From S5-A14a sp022766365 (GTDB taxonomy: Bacteria > Bacillota > Clostridia > Peptostreptococcales > Anaerovoracaceae): a DNA stretch of 38,795 nucleotides. The translations under genes were made by a program, and so were the position numbers. This document shows, piece by piece, positions 1-9,197 of this stretch. The stretch lies in the NCBI GenBank assembly GCA_050313295.1, contig JBNPLD010000014.1; one strand, 5' to 3'. The number at the start of each line of letters is the position of its first letter. The stretch's first letter is position 1. The notes under the pieces were generated by a model, which did not search any database, was not told where the DNA came from, and worked only from the letters and a program-made list of their open reading frames with translations.

Positions 1-35
1 CCAGAGAGATCTGGGCGTATCTTGACTCTCTTTAG

Positions 36-1132
36 TCAGATAATCATTCGGTCAGGATACATGATTTCTAGTTCACCATGCACTTTGCCCCAGTTTCTAA
101 TCGGTATTGTCCATTTCTTTGCAATCTCAAATTTGCTTAGATATAGGGCTTTTGTCAGTGCTTGTGAGCTGGGAAATACGCTTCTTTGCTTGTTCAATCT
201 ACGATAGCATGAATTGAGTAATTCAATGGCATTCGTAGTGTAAAAAGCAGTTCGGACCTCCTTAGAAAATTTAAATATTGGAGAAATTTCATCCCAGTTA
301 TCATGCCAGCGCTTCATGGCGCTTGGATATTGTCCGGATCATTTTTGCGTTACAGTATCTAACTGCTTTCTGGCTGTTTCTTCGTCTGAAGATGTGTAAT
401 ATCATATCTTCAAGTTCTTTTCAAAAGCTTTCATATCCTTGTTCGCAATGTATTTAAGCGTATTTCTCAACATATGTACAATGTATCGCTGTTGTTCTGT
501 CTTAGGAAATGCCAATCCTTAATTCCTGTTAACCCATCTGAGCATAGAATAAGCATATCACTAACCCCTATGTTCTTTAGGCTATTTAGTACAAAAAGCC
601 AGTACTTGCTGCTTTCATTTTCACCTACAACAATGCTTAAGACTTCTTTCCTACTATCTCCATTTATGCCAAGTACTACATACGCAGCGAGCTTTCTAAT
701 GACTTCGTCCTCTCGCACAGAGAAGTGCAAAGCATCAATAAAAACGAATGTATATATAGCAGACATATGGCGAATCTGCCATTCCTCAATTCTTGGCAGG
801 AGCTTGTCTGTGATATCTGATACCATACCTTCACTTACTTCAAAACCACAAATATCATCTATGGTCTCCGAAATTTGCCTAGTAGTCATTGCCTTTTGCA
901 TACATTGAGATAATCTTCTCATCAATTAATGAGATATCTTTCTGACGCTATGGAACTACTTGTGATTCAAATGAACTTTGGCAGTCTTGCGGTATTTCTA
1001 CTTTAATCTCTCCATATTTACTACGAACATTCTTAGTTTTTATTCCATTACGGTAGTTAGGCTCACAAAATCTTTCGTAGCGATCATAGCCAAGGTGATT
1101 GTCCATTTCTGTTTCAAGGATATCTTAAATTG
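36..1132 (-). pseudogene. IS256-family (mutator) transposase, middle and C-terminal part, broken
   Basis: Transposase pseudogene. Minus-strand reading from 1132 gives residues typical of the family: DNHLGYDRYE, RNGIKTKNVRSKYGE, then KDISLIDEKIISMYAKGMTT, the DDE-domain stretches VFIDALHFSVRED and LILCSDGLTGIKD, and TTNAIELLNS near the C-terminus. The three catalytic acidic positions are therefore individually visible. The frame is interrupted by a TAA just inside the splice point, a TAG before RQKDIS, a frameshift near 500-520 (GIKD into AFPKTEQQR), a TGA after NLKI near 400, and a TGA replacing a Trp codon near 345 (QK*SGQYPSAMKRW). The last segment, 36-317, ends with a normal stop. No functional protein can be made. 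Confidence 0.88.
1128..1132. repeat. Left copy of 5-bp target site duplication AATTG
   Basis: AATTG immediately precedes the TG that starts the IS21-family element. It is repeated immediately after the terminal CA at 3676-3680. Collapsing the two copies restores the interrupted IS256 reading frame. Confidence 0.8.
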
Positions 1133-1144
1133 TGAAGATTCCTG
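1133..1144 (+). repeat. IS21 left terminal inverted repeat
   Basis: TGAAGATTCCTG pairs with the right terminal repeat at 3664-3675 with one mismatch (G/T at position 5). Confidence 0.75.
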
Positions 1145-1214
1145 CCGGAATTGCACCGCCGTTCCAGTAAATTGGTACCGCAATTCCTGCAGCTAGATAC
1201 CATATATATAAATT

Positions 1215-1261
1215 CTTAAAATGAATGTATGCATCTCAAAGAGGTAAATATACATTTTAAG
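1215..1261. repeat. Inverted repeat inside IS21 left end, upstream of istA
   Basis: CTTAAAATG at 1215-1223 is the exact reverse complement of CATTTTAAG at 1253-1261, leaving a 29-base loop. It lies 12 bases before the istA start. It could be a transposase or regulator site in the left end, or a leader hairpin; the sequence does not say which. Confidence 0.45.
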
Positions 1262-1272
1262 AAGGTCACACG

Positions 1273-2822
1273 ATGACTAATTACCGAGAAATTCTAAGGC
1301 TCTCTGCCCTAGGATTATCGCAGCAGAGCATTGCTAAAAGTTGTAATACATCTAAGGGAACTGTCAACATTGTCCTCAAGGCCGCCACAAGAGAGAATAT
1401 CTCATGGCCTTTGGACAATGACCAGACCAATGCTGCTCTTGCAGCTGTTCTGTTTCCATCTTCAGATACTTAGGAGACGGCAACTAACAAACGCATGCCG
1501 GATTTTGAGTATATCCGTAAGGAACTTCTCCGAAATGGAGTGAACAAGAAACTCCTGTGGACTGAGTATCTCGAAAAATGCAGGTTCAGTGGTGAAGAGC
1601 CACTGATGTATTCACGATTCTGTTATTACATACAGCATGATGAAGAAAAGCGTCGTGCTTCAATGCATATTAATCGTAAACCCGGCGAGCAAGTTGAAGT
1701 CGATTGGGCAGGCAATCCAGCCTATCTAATCGATGCGGATACCGGCGAAATGACCAAAGTATCCGTCTTTGTCGGAGTAATGAGCTGCAGCCAATATGTG
1801 TATGCTGAAGCCTTCTCTGATGAGAAACAGAATTCCTGGATAACAGCTCATGTCAATATGTATGAGTACTTTGATGCTGTGGCTAAGATACTTGTACCGG
1901 ACAACTGCAAGACAGCGGTAATCCGTAAAGGAAATAGCTGCCATGATCCAAGAATCAATGAAGCCCATCGCGGAATGGCAGAACACTATGGTACTGCCAT
2001 AATTCCTGCCAGAGTCAGGGCTCCAAAAGATAAGCCCAATGCCGAAGGAGCAGTAAGGCATATATCCACCTGGATAATTGCCGCTCTTCGTAACGAACAG
2101 TTTTCTCTCTTGCTGAGCTTAATGCAGCAATACGAAAGAAACTGTATGAGTTCAACAGACGGTCCTTTCAAAAGAAAGAGGGTAGCAGACACGAACTCTT
2201 TTGCGAAGAAGAACTGCCACTGATGGCAAAGCTGCCTGTTACCCGTTATGAACTGTCGGAATGGGCGTCTGCAACAGTTCTTTTCAATTATCACATATCG
2301 TATGACGAAATGCTATACTCCGTCCCATACGAACACATCAGGCATAAAGTCAATGTCTGGGTAACAGCTAAAACTGTTGAAGTATTCTACAAACAGGAAC
2401 ATATAGCCTCTCACAAGAGACTTTACGGCCTCAAAGGTCAGTACTCTACTGTTACTGACCATATGCCACAGGATCATCAGAAGTACCTTGAATGGAACGT
2501 TAATCGTTTCAGATCCTGAGCCAGACAAATCGGTGAAAATACATACAAGGTCATAGATTCTATTCTTGCCTCTAGAAGTGTGGAACAACAAGCGTACAGA
2601 AGCTGTATGAGTCTTCTGGAACTTGCAGATAAATACTCTGCAATGAGATTGGAAAATGCCTGCACCCAGGCATTAAGCTACACAGCTTCCCCAAGCTACA
2701 AGAGTGTGAAAAACATTCTTTCAGCAAAACAGGAGACTATTGCATCTCCTAAAGAATCCTCTCATAAAGCTAAGGATATAACTCGCGGAGCAGACTTTTC
2801 CAGGAGGAAATCTAATGATTAA
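1273..2822 (+). pseudogene. istA: IstA transposase (IS21 family), pseudogene
   Basis: IS21 transposase remnant. The N-terminus has a helix-turn-helix (LRLSALGLSQQSIAKSCNTS). The integrase core shows a plausible DDE triad: VDWAG with Asp at 1702-1704, VPDN with Asp at 1900-1902, and KDKPNAEGAVRH with Glu at 2044-2046. The gene is broken by an in-frame TAG at 1471-1473, a frameshift near 2100-2110 (the frame resumes as SLAELNAAIRKKLYEFN), and a TGA at 2517-2519 where Trp is expected (FRS*ARQIG). The C-terminal reading continues to TAA at 2820-2822 and overlaps istB by 8 bases, the usual istA/istB arrangement. Confidence 0.9.
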
Positions 2823-3591
2823 TCAAAGCACTATCGATAAGCTGATTGAAATGCGCTTTACCGCTATGGCGGATGCATTCAGAAAGCAGCTCTCAGGTCC
2901 TAAAATGAAAGGCCTCGACTTTGAGGATCGTCTGGGGCTACTGGTAGACATCGAATACAACAGTCGTAAGCACAACAGGCCGAATCGCCTGATTCATAAA
3001 GCTGAATTTGAGCAGCCTGAAGCAGACATCACAGGTATCGATTACACCTAAGGACGCAAGCTTAACAGAGAACTCATAACGAGACTTGCCACTTACGAAT
3101 ACATATCTGAATACCGCAACATTTTCATTACCGATGCTACGGGTAGCGGTAAAACTTACATGGCTTGTGCCTTTGGCATGTAAGCGTGCAAACAGTACTA
3201 CAACATCAAGTATGTAGGGCTTCCAGATCTTCTTATTGACCTCAGGATTGTCAGGGACAACGGCACATACATGAAAGTAATGAAGCAATATGCAAATCCC
3301 GTATTACTTATCATTGATGAGTGGCTACTTATGAGACCTACTCAAGATGAGCAGAAGGGTATTCTTGAGCTGCTTCACCGAAGAAGAAAGAAATCATCAA
3401 CTATCTTCTGTTCCCAGTATCATCAGTCCGACTGGTACGATCAGCTCGGAGGTGCAGACAGTCCTCTGACGGATGCTATCCTCGACCGGATCATATATGA
3501 CTCATACAAGATAAACATTGAGAGTCTTGATCCAACAAGAGAAATCTCAATGAGAGAAGTATATGGCCTTAAGCAGAGCGATAGCGAATAA
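2815..3591 (+). pseudogene. istB: IstB-like ATPase (IS21 helper), pseudogene
   Basis: The AAA+ helper ATPase of IS21 transposition, preceded by an AGGAGG-type site within the end of istA. The start MINQSTIDKLIEMRFTAMAD is typical. Walker A is visible near 3133-3156 (DATGSGKTY, where the family usually has GATGSGKT), and Walker B near 3300-3325 (LLIIDEWLL). Two in-frame TAA stops, at 3049-3051 and 3181-3183, split the roughly 258-codon gene into three pieces although the reading frame stays the same from 2815 to 3591. The stops, not frameshifts, inactivate it. Confidence 0.9.
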
Positions 3592-3663
3592 CATCTATAC
3601 TATTGCGGTACACCATCTCTGGAACGCCGGTACCCGGCACTCTGGAATGACGGTTTCACCGCA

Positions 3664-3675
3664 CAGGAATATTCA
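3664..3675 (-). repeat. IS21 right terminal inverted repeat
   Basis: The reverse complement reads TGAATATTCCTG, matching the left end at 11 of 12 positions. Confidence 0.75.
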
Positions 3676-3680
3676 AATTG
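3676..3680. repeat. Right copy of 5-bp target site duplication AATTG
   Basis: AATTG directly after the terminal CA of the IS21-family element; identical to 1128-1132. Confidence 0.8.
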
Positions 3681-3820
3681 TTCTGGAAAGCAGGTCTTTA
3701 AGTGCATCTTGAATATCATCTGATGACTGAATATCACACTCTTGGAGCAGTCCTTGGATGAGATTTCTTTTCCTTCGGTCATTGGTTTTGGTTGGTAAAC
3801 TTCTTTTTTCTATATGCCAT
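3676..3820 (-). pseudogene. IS256-family transposase, N-terminal fragment
   Basis: The 5' part of the transposase whose body lies at 36-1132. It starts with ATG at 3818-3820 behind the minus-strand site AGGAGG at 3830-3835. The recognisable stretches PKPMTEGK, RNLIQGLLQECDIQSSDDIQ and DALKDLLSRTI lie in three successive frames. The shifts fit single-base losses in two A runs (near 3805 and 3775). The fragment stops at the IS21 right end, exactly where the body resumes on the other side. Confidence 0.85.
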
Positions 3821-3835
3821 AATAATAGGCCTCCT

Positions 3836-4054
3836 ATGATTTAATATTTTATCATAGAAGACCTTTAGTTTCTTTAATTTACAGACTTTTTTCATACCCA
3901 CAAAAACATCATTAAAAGTTTTTGTGGAAGAATTAAATTATTTAAGACTTATAGATAACTTGATGAAACTAGTCCAATTTGATATTGCCATTTACGTATA
4001 TAAAAATATACTTTTTTCTAACCCATATTTATTTTTAACTAGATAAAGTTATTT
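3836..4054. other. Non-coding stretch between IS debris and licD, with one hairpin
   Basis: No convincing gene. A strong inverted repeat, CCACAAAAAC at 3898-3907 and GTTTTTGTGG at 3918-3927 with a 10-base loop, lies about 130 bases past the end of the licD gene. There is no clean T tract on either strand, so it is a weak candidate for the terminator of the licD transcript. Part of 3840-3900 may hold the end of the IS256 element. Confidence 0.4.
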
Positions 4055-4903
4055 TCAGTATTTTTCCCCTTTATATTTAACATATGGTGTATCTAGATCC
4101 ATAAATTCATATGGATGGTGATTCCTTTGATCTTCAATTGGCGGTAGTGTCATATAATCTCCAAATGCTTTTGTTAAATATCGATGATAGCCTTGTGGTA
4201 TAGGTAACTTCGTATCTTCAAAATCTACATAAATTGCATTATCGAAAATATCTTTTTCATAAGTATTTTTCATATAATGAGGGCCTGCACATAATTCAGT
4301 AATATTGCTACATTCATCTTCTTTGTATTTCGACATCTTACCTTCTGCAAATTTTGACACTTTATACCTTACCCTTTTTGATGGTATTATCCCAAGCAAA
4401 ATATTACCTGCAAGTTTTATCAATGCACCATGATTTGCTGGAGCCCTAGAAATCGAATATATAGAGAATATAATAGCCCAAAATAATTGTATTTTCCTCT
4501 TAAATCCAGATGGAGCATAATCAAGGGGAAATATATCCATCGCAACACCTTGAGACACATCCCTATCGTGAAATCCACTTTTAACAAAAGTAGTATCCTT
4601 ATCATGTATAGTTAAGATAGTACTATATGATGGTTTATTTAATCTATTATATTGAATTTCATACTTATCAGTATTTTCCCATAATATTTTTAATCGTTCA
4701 AAGTCCTTTCTCATCATAAATATGTCAACATCATCATCCCAAGGTACAAATCCCTTATCTCTAATTGCACCAATACAACAACCTCCGCAAAGAAAATATT
4801 TCAGATCATTTCTCTTGCAAAAAACATCGAAATATTTAACCATATCAAGCCCTATTTTTTGCATCATCAACGTATCATGTTCCGAAATCTCATATTTTAT
4901 CAT
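4055..4903 (-). CDS. licD: LicD-family phosphotransferase (first copy)
   Basis: 282-residue LicD-family protein. The family transfers phosphocholine, or in related members alditol phosphate, from a CDP donor to a glycan. The nucleotidyltransferase-like signature is clear: FLCGGCCIGAIRDKGFVPWD, followed by Asp56-Asp57-Asp58 and Asp60 as a metal-binding cluster, and a second acidic motif MDIFPLDYAPSG near residue 124. A good site (GAGGAG) precedes ATG at 4903. The gene overlaps the end of the upstream GT2 by 14 bases, so the two are probably translationally coupled. It is the last gene of the locus before the IS debris. The acceptor and the group transferred cannot be read from sequence. It is divergent from the second LicD at 9644-10459. 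Confidence 0.85.
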   Translation of the reverse strand: MIKYEISEHDTLMMQKIGLDMVKYFDVFCKRNDLKYFLCGGCCIGAIRDKGFVPWDDDVDIFMMRKDFERLKILWENTDKYEIQYNRLNKPSYSTILTIHDKDTTFVKSGFHDRDVSQGVAMDIFPLDYAPSGFKRKIQLFWAIIFSIYSISRAPANHGALIKLAGNILLGIIPSKRVRYKVSKFAEGKMSKYKEDECSNITELCAGPHYMKNTYEKDIFDNAIYVDFEDTKLPIPQGYHRYLTKAFGDYMTLPPIEDQRNHHPYEFMDLDTPYVKYKGEKY

Positions 4904-5912
4904 TATTAACTCCTCTCTTCTTCGGAGGTTTCTTAGCTGTAATTATCAGTTCTATTATTCCTATCATGGAGCCAATTCCATAGGAAATATGAAATAATGG
5001 AAATAAAATTAATAAAATAAAAAATTGATAAAATCTGCTTGTTAATTTTATAGAAATAGCTAAATCTATTAAAAAATACACAGATAAAATAGTCAAACCT
5101 AAGTAACATAATATTTTATTCATAAAATACGCTATAGGGATGCCAATTAGTCCAATGGTAAAAACTAACGGTATAAAGTGCCTAACCCCCATAGCTCCTG
5201 GTATTTTCTTTGCGGCAATAACAGTCCAATATCCATTTCCGTATGCCATCTTGGCAATATCTAAAAGAGATTCTCTGCAATAGTACGTGAAAATAATTTC
5301 ATTTGACAAAAAAATTTTGCCACCATTTTTTCTTATTCTGAAATTCATTTCGTTATCTTCATTCCTAGCTAAAGACTCTTCAAATGGACCGATTCTGTCA
5401 AATAAGTCTTTTCTAAAGGCTCCGAAAGGCACTGTATCCACATATCCACTTTCTTCTGTTATACGAAACTGAGAATTACCTACTCCAAATGAACAAGTTA
5501 GCATTTTAGCTATACACTTTCCTATTTTAGTGAATGCCTCCGTATTTGCAATACCACCTACATTGTCCGCTCCAGTTTTTTCAATCCAATATATACACTT
5601 GCTTATATAGTCAGGACTATATTTTGAATGAGCATCTAATCTAATAATATATTCCCCTTGTGCAGCTTCTATACCAATATTCATAGCACTAGATGCAATT
5701 TTATTGGGATTATTCAAAAGCTTAATCAGCGTTGGATATTTATCTCTATAGTCAGAAATAACTGCAATAGTCTTGTCCTTAGATCCCCCATCTACAAAAA
5801 TCCATTCCATCAAATCTATTGCATAGTCCTGTTTAAACATTGATTTAATACATTGCTCTATATATTCATCTTCATTTAAAGTCGGAATAATAACCGAAAC
5901 ATTTATATCCAT
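4890..5912 (-). CDS. Glycosyltransferase family 2 with C-terminal membrane region (ExoA-like)
   Basis: About 340 residues. The GT-A fold begins NVSVIIPTLNEDEYIEQCIK, with FVDGGSKDKT as the nucleotide-binding loop and RLDAHSKYS as the DxD-like motif. FEESLARNEDNEMNFRIRKN resembles the ExoA/succinoglycan-type GT2 group. The last 90 or so residues hold three to four hydrophobic segments, so the enzyme is probably membrane-attached and acts at the cytoplasmic face on a lipid-linked glycan. I chose the internal ATG at 5910-5912 because AGAGGGGG sits just upstream; an ATG twelve codons earlier has no such site. It overlaps the licD start downstream. The sugar it transfers is unknown. Confidence 0.8.
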   Translation of the reverse strand: MDINVSVIIPTLNEDEYIEQCIKSMFKQDYAIDLMEWIFVDGGSKDKTIAVISDYRDKYPTLIKLLNNPNKIASSAMNIGIEAAQGEYIIRLDAHSKYSPDYISKCIYWIEKTGADNVGGIANTEAFTKIGKCIAKMLTCSFGVGNSQFRITEESGYVDTVPFGAFRKDLFDRIGPFEESLARNEDNEMNFRIRKNGGKIFLSNEIIFTYYCRESLLDIAKMAYGNGYWTVIAAKKIPGAMGVRHFIPLVFTIGLIGIPIAYFMNKILCYLGLTILSVYFLIDLAISIKLTSRFYQFFILLILFPLFHISYGIGSMIGIIELIITAKKPPKKRGVNNDKI

Positions 5913-5948
5913 TAATCCCCCTCTTACTTCTTGAATGTTCAAAAACAC

Positions 5949-7020
5949 CTATTTAACCATCTCTTGAAATTCGAATTCAATTTTATTTAATATTTTATTA
6001 ACTTGAAAAAGTTGAAATAACTTCACTCTCAATTTGTCTATAAATGCAGAAAATATAACAAAAACAATTGAAAAAACAATTACAATCCCAATCATATATA
6101 TAACATTCAAATCCAGTAAAAATACAAAAGCATTTAGCATTAGATAATTAAATACATAGTAATTTGTATTTATTAAGTATGCAGCAAATACATTCCTGGA
6201 TAACATAAAAACATACTTGCTATATCGTTCCTTTATATTTAACTTACTAAATAAAATTAAATAGAAAATCGCACTTGCCAACATTGTAGGTGAAGTATAG
6301 CTAATAAATGTATTTTTATTAATATGTAATCTCCCCAAATCAAAAATTATACCATACTTCATATACATTAGAGTAAATAGACCTAATGCAACAATCATCA
6401 TTAATGAAGCCTGCCATTGTATAAGTATTAGGCATCGACACTTTCTTAATTATACTTCCAATTATATAGCATACCAATAACCAAATTACTGAATATCCAT
6501 CTTCTAAGCAAAACACAGGAGCGATTGTTCCAAAAAAAGAAATTAATACAAATAAAACAATCATCAAAACGAAAGCTTGCTTCTTGCTCATAGCTCTTAA
6601 TCCTAAATCTATTAAAGGAGATATGACGATTACTCCTGTAAATGCAGTAAAATACCAATAGGCATTTGTAGTTAATGGGAAGAACATAGTAAAATACCCT
6701 TCATTTGGAACTGTATTTGTGTAAATTAAAATAACAGCCACCACTACATTATAAAATGCAACTTGTAACCACAGATTCAGATAACTTCTTAATTTAAAAT
6801 GATATTCTTTATTATCGTCATATTTTACATAGCCTGAAATAATCCCAAATATATTCACTGCACAGAAAGCAAATACCTCTATGGCCCATCCAGCATAAAA
6901 ATGCGATGATCCAGCTATAGAATTTGCTAAAATTCCTCCCTGTCCAAGAGTATGTAAGACAATAACATATATCATCGATACAATTCTCAGTAATTCTATT
7001 CCTGGATTTCTTTTGTTCAT
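5949..7020 (-). pseudogene. Acyltransferase family 3 membrane protein, frameshifted
   Basis: Acyltransferase-3 family (OatA/WecH-like O-acyltransferase). The start is MNKRNPGIELLRIVSMIYVI, with the conserved His23 in the first membrane helix, and about ten hydrophobic segments follow. The reading frame from 7020 ends near 6340 after TYTMAGFIND; the frame from about 6401 down to 5949 continues the protein (WQASLMMIVALGLFTLMYMK...). The switch lies near 6400-6425. There is no homopolymer at the switch, so a true mutation or an assembly error is as likely as slippage. The intact product of about 350 residues would O-acylate a surface glycan. It sits 23 bases after the lysozyme gene and 36 before the GT2, so the three are probably co-transcribed. 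Confidence 0.75.
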
Positions 7021-7043
7021 TTAAATAAAATTTCCCTTTCAAT

Positions 7044-9197
7044 TTAGAAGTCTTTATACCAAACATTCATATCAACCCTCCCGTTTATTCCGGCTACATA
7101 CCCCTTTGAAGTGTATTGCCAACCAATTTTTGAGAATGGATATGTATTTTTATAATAGTATTGGGCTACCCATATATCTAAATTTCTTAGTCTATGAATA
7201 TCCAAGTCATTTAACAAAAATGATGTACTTGCATACAATAAAGGCTTCTTACCTGTCTTTTTCATTTCATCAAAGAAGGCTAAAACTACATCCGTTCTTT
7301 GTTCTTTTGTTATTTTAAAGTTTCTACCCTGAAAATTATCCTCAAAATAGTATTCCATATCTATCACGTATGGCAATGAAATTTTGTAATTTTTTGATTC
7401 GTTGATTAGTATTCTAGCTTCTTCCCGAGCCTCTTCTTCATTTATAGCCTGAGAGAAATGATATACGCCGATCGGTATGTTATTTAAGGTTGCATTTTTT
7501 GCATTTTCATGAAACTTAGCATCATAATATATTTTTCCACTTTCTGCACCCCTTCCTGATGCCCTTAATATTACTCCATCAATTCCATCATTTCTTACTT
7601 TATTCCAATCAATATAACCATTAAATTGTGAAATATCTATTACTGTTATTGATGATAAAGCTCCACTTTCATTAAAAAAATACCTTCTATTATTAATATC
7701 ACAATGACCAGTCACCATTTGACCACTAGGCTTTAAATAATATGTTGCTCCGTTATAATTAAGCCAACCAGTCTGCATTATACCATTAGAAGCTAGGTAG
7801 TAATAATCATTTTTGTATGTTATCCAACCTGTAGCCATATTACCGTGAGAATCAAAATAATACCATTTATTGCCCCACTCAATCCACTCATTCTTTATCT
7901 CTTTTTTATTTCTTAAATACTTCCAATGTCCATCTATTTCTAGCCAACCTTCCATCACATTCTCAGAAGTCATTTCACCGGATGCATTAAATGTATATTC
8001 TTTATCGCCTACAATTTTTTTAATGTTCTTAAGCATTTTGCCTGTTTTTTCATCAAATAAAAACCATTTGCCATTATAACTTAGCCACCCACCATACTTT
8101 TGGGCACCCGAGCTATCATAGTAATACAAATCATCACCTACAGATAGCCACCCTATATGCATAGCGCCCGTATCTGAAAAATAATATTTTTTCCCATCTA
8201 ATTCTCTATGAACATCAGATAGCATTTCACCCGATATATTCTCAAAAAAATACCAAACACCATCTATTTTTTTCCAATTATTTCTAACCATACTGCCGTC
8301 GGATGAAAAATAGTACCATTTATTATGATGCTTCCACCCGGTTATCATCGCACCTGATTCATCAAAACAATATTTTTCACCATCTATATTAATAATATCA
8401 TCATATACCATGTACTCAGAGATAAAATCAAAGTAATACCATATAGTACCTATTTGCTTCCATCCGCCAACAACTTGAGCTCCTGAGCTAGGATCAAAAT
8501 ATTCCCATTCACCGTTTGTTTCAAGCCAGCCAGTTATCATCGCGCCTGATTCGTCAAACCTATATTTTTGCCCATTTATCTTGATAATATCATCATGTAC
8601 CATATACTCGGACACAAAATCAAAGTAATACCATGTACTACCTATTTGTTTCCATCCGCCAACAACTTGAGCTCCTGAGCTAGGATCAAAATATTCCCAT
8701 TCGTCGTTTGTTTTAAGCCAACCAGTTATCATCGCACCTGATTTATCAAAACAATATTTTTCACCATTTATATTGATAACATCATCATGTACCATATATT
8801 TTGATGCAAAATCAAAGTAATACCATGCATTACCTATTTTCTTCCATCCACCAACAACTTGAGCTCCTGAGCTAGAATCAAAATATTCCCATTCGTCATT
8901 TGTTTTATGCCAACCAGTTATCATCGCACCTGAACTATCGTAATAATAGTTTTTTCCTGAAATAGCGGATTTTTGATTTGATAGCATAACACCAGTGTCT
9001 TTATCAAAATAATACCAACTATTATCTATTTTACGCCAATCACCTTTAACATACTTACCTATATTTGTGTCAAAGTAATACCATTTACCATTTCCCTCAA
9101 CCCATCGACTTTCGTCCGAATCTGCATTCACTGACATTAAAGATATCAAGAATATTGCAAGTATCACTACTAAAAAAAATAAAGTCTTTTTTTTCAT
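7044..9197 (-). CDS. Secreted choline-binding GH25 lysozyme (LytC-like architecture)
   Basis: 717-residue cell-wall hydrolase. Residues 1-25 form a signal peptide (Lys-rich start, hydrophobic core, cleavage near VNA-DSD). Residues about 30-515 are a run of more than 20 choline-binding (CW_binding_1) repeats with W-x-YYF and SGAMITGW signatures. Residues 519-717 are a GH25 muramidase: VIDISQF (Asp521), YVIDMEYY (Asp613, Glu615) and GRVDMNVW (Asp709), so all expected catalytic positions are present. Pneumococcal LytC also has N-terminal choline-binding repeats and a C-terminal GH25 domain. It cleaves the glycan strand of peptidoglycan and should dock to phosphocholine on teichoic or capsular polymers, which fits the LicD genes on both sides. 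The site AGGAGAT precedes ATG at 9197. Three 192-bp units inside the repeat region are near-identical. Confidence 0.93.
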   Translation of the reverse strand: MKKKTLFFLVVILAIFLISLMSVNADSDESRWVEGNGKWYYFDTNIGKYVKGDWRKIDNSWYYFDKDTGVMLSNQKSAISGKNYYYDSSGAMITGWHKTNDEWEYFDSSSGAQVVGGWKKIGNAWYYFDFASKYMVHDDVININGEKYCFDKSGAMITGWLKTNDEWEYFDPSSGAQVVGGWKQIGSTWYYFDFVSEYMVHDDIIKINGQKYRFDESGAMITGWLETNGEWEYFDPSSGAQVVGGWKQIGTIWYYFDFISEYMVYDDIINIDGEKYCFDESGAMITGWKHHNKWYYFSSDGSMVRNNWKKIDGVWYFFENISGEMLSDVHRELDGKKYYFSDTGAMHIGWLSVGDDLYYYDSSGAQKYGGWLSYNGKWFLFDEKTGKMLKNIKKIVGDKEYTFNASGEMTSENVMEGWLEIDGHWKYLRNKKEIKNEWIEWGNKWYYFDSHGNMATGWITYKNDYYYLASNGIMQTGWLNYNGATYYLKPSGQMVTGHCDINNRRYFFNESGALSSITVIDISQFNGYIDWNKVRNDGIDGVILRASGRGAESGKIYYDAKFHENAKNATLNNIPIGVYHFSQAINEEEAREEARILINESKNYKISLPYVIDMEYYFEDNFQGRNFKITKEQRTDVVLAFFDEMKKTGKKPLLYASTSFLLNDLDIHRLRNLDIWVAQYYYKNTYPFSKIGWQYTSKGYVAGINGRVDMNVWYKDF
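8337..8912 (-). repeat. Three tandem 192-bp units within the choline-binding domain
   Basis: Codons 96-159, 160-223 and 224-287 of the lysozyme are three tandem copies of a 64-residue unit, itself three choline-binding motifs. Each unit begins W(H/L)xTNxEWEYF and ends SGAMITG. The same DNA string CAACTTGAGCTCCTGAGCTA recurs at 8471, 8663 and 8855, exactly 192 bases apart. High nucleotide identity suggests recent duplication or gene conversion. Confidence 0.9.

Larger units (their letters stand above)
1133..3675 (+). mobile_element. IS21-family insertion sequence (istA-istB), degenerate
   Basis: 2543-bp element with both genes on the plus strand, a normal size for IS21. It begins TGAAGATTCCTG (1133-1144) and ends with a sequence whose reverse complement is TGAATATTCCTG (3664-3675), so the terminal repeats match at 11 of 12 positions and the tips are TG...CA as usual in this family. 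Further inside both ends share a motif of the form CCGnCnTTCCAG. It is flanked by AATTG direct repeats. Both istA and istB contain stops, so the element cannot move by itself. Confidence 0.88.
1..3835 (-). mobile_element. Decayed IS256-family element, split by an IS21-family insertion
   Basis: Remnant of a mutator/IS256-type insertion sequence read on the minus strand. The transposase body lies at 36-1132 and its N-terminus, with an AGGAGG ribosome binding site at 3830-3835, at 3676-3820. Joining 3676 to 1127 and counting the AATTG duplication once restores one continuous reading frame, which shows that the IS21 element landed inside this gene. No terminal inverted repeat can be defined: the downstream end appears to lie left of base 1, and the upstream end must lie beyond 3835, perhaps near 3840-3900. 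Confidence 0.8.

Noticed and set aside
467..908. Long open frames opposite real genes, such as plus-strand 474-908, 27632-27997 and 37257-37763
   Set aside because: They mirror coding sequence on the other strand, have no ribosome binding site and no recognisable protein features.
1471..3183. In-frame TAG, TGA and TAA in istA/istB as possible stop-codon recoding
   Set aside because: All three stop codons occur together with a frameshift, the same decay is seen in the IS256 gene, and intact genes of the window use normal stops.
8337..9100. Regular repeats that could be taken for a CRISPR-like or other non-coding array
   Set aside because: The repeats are in phase with codons, encode the choline-binding motifs of the lysozyme, and have no spacer-repeat structure.
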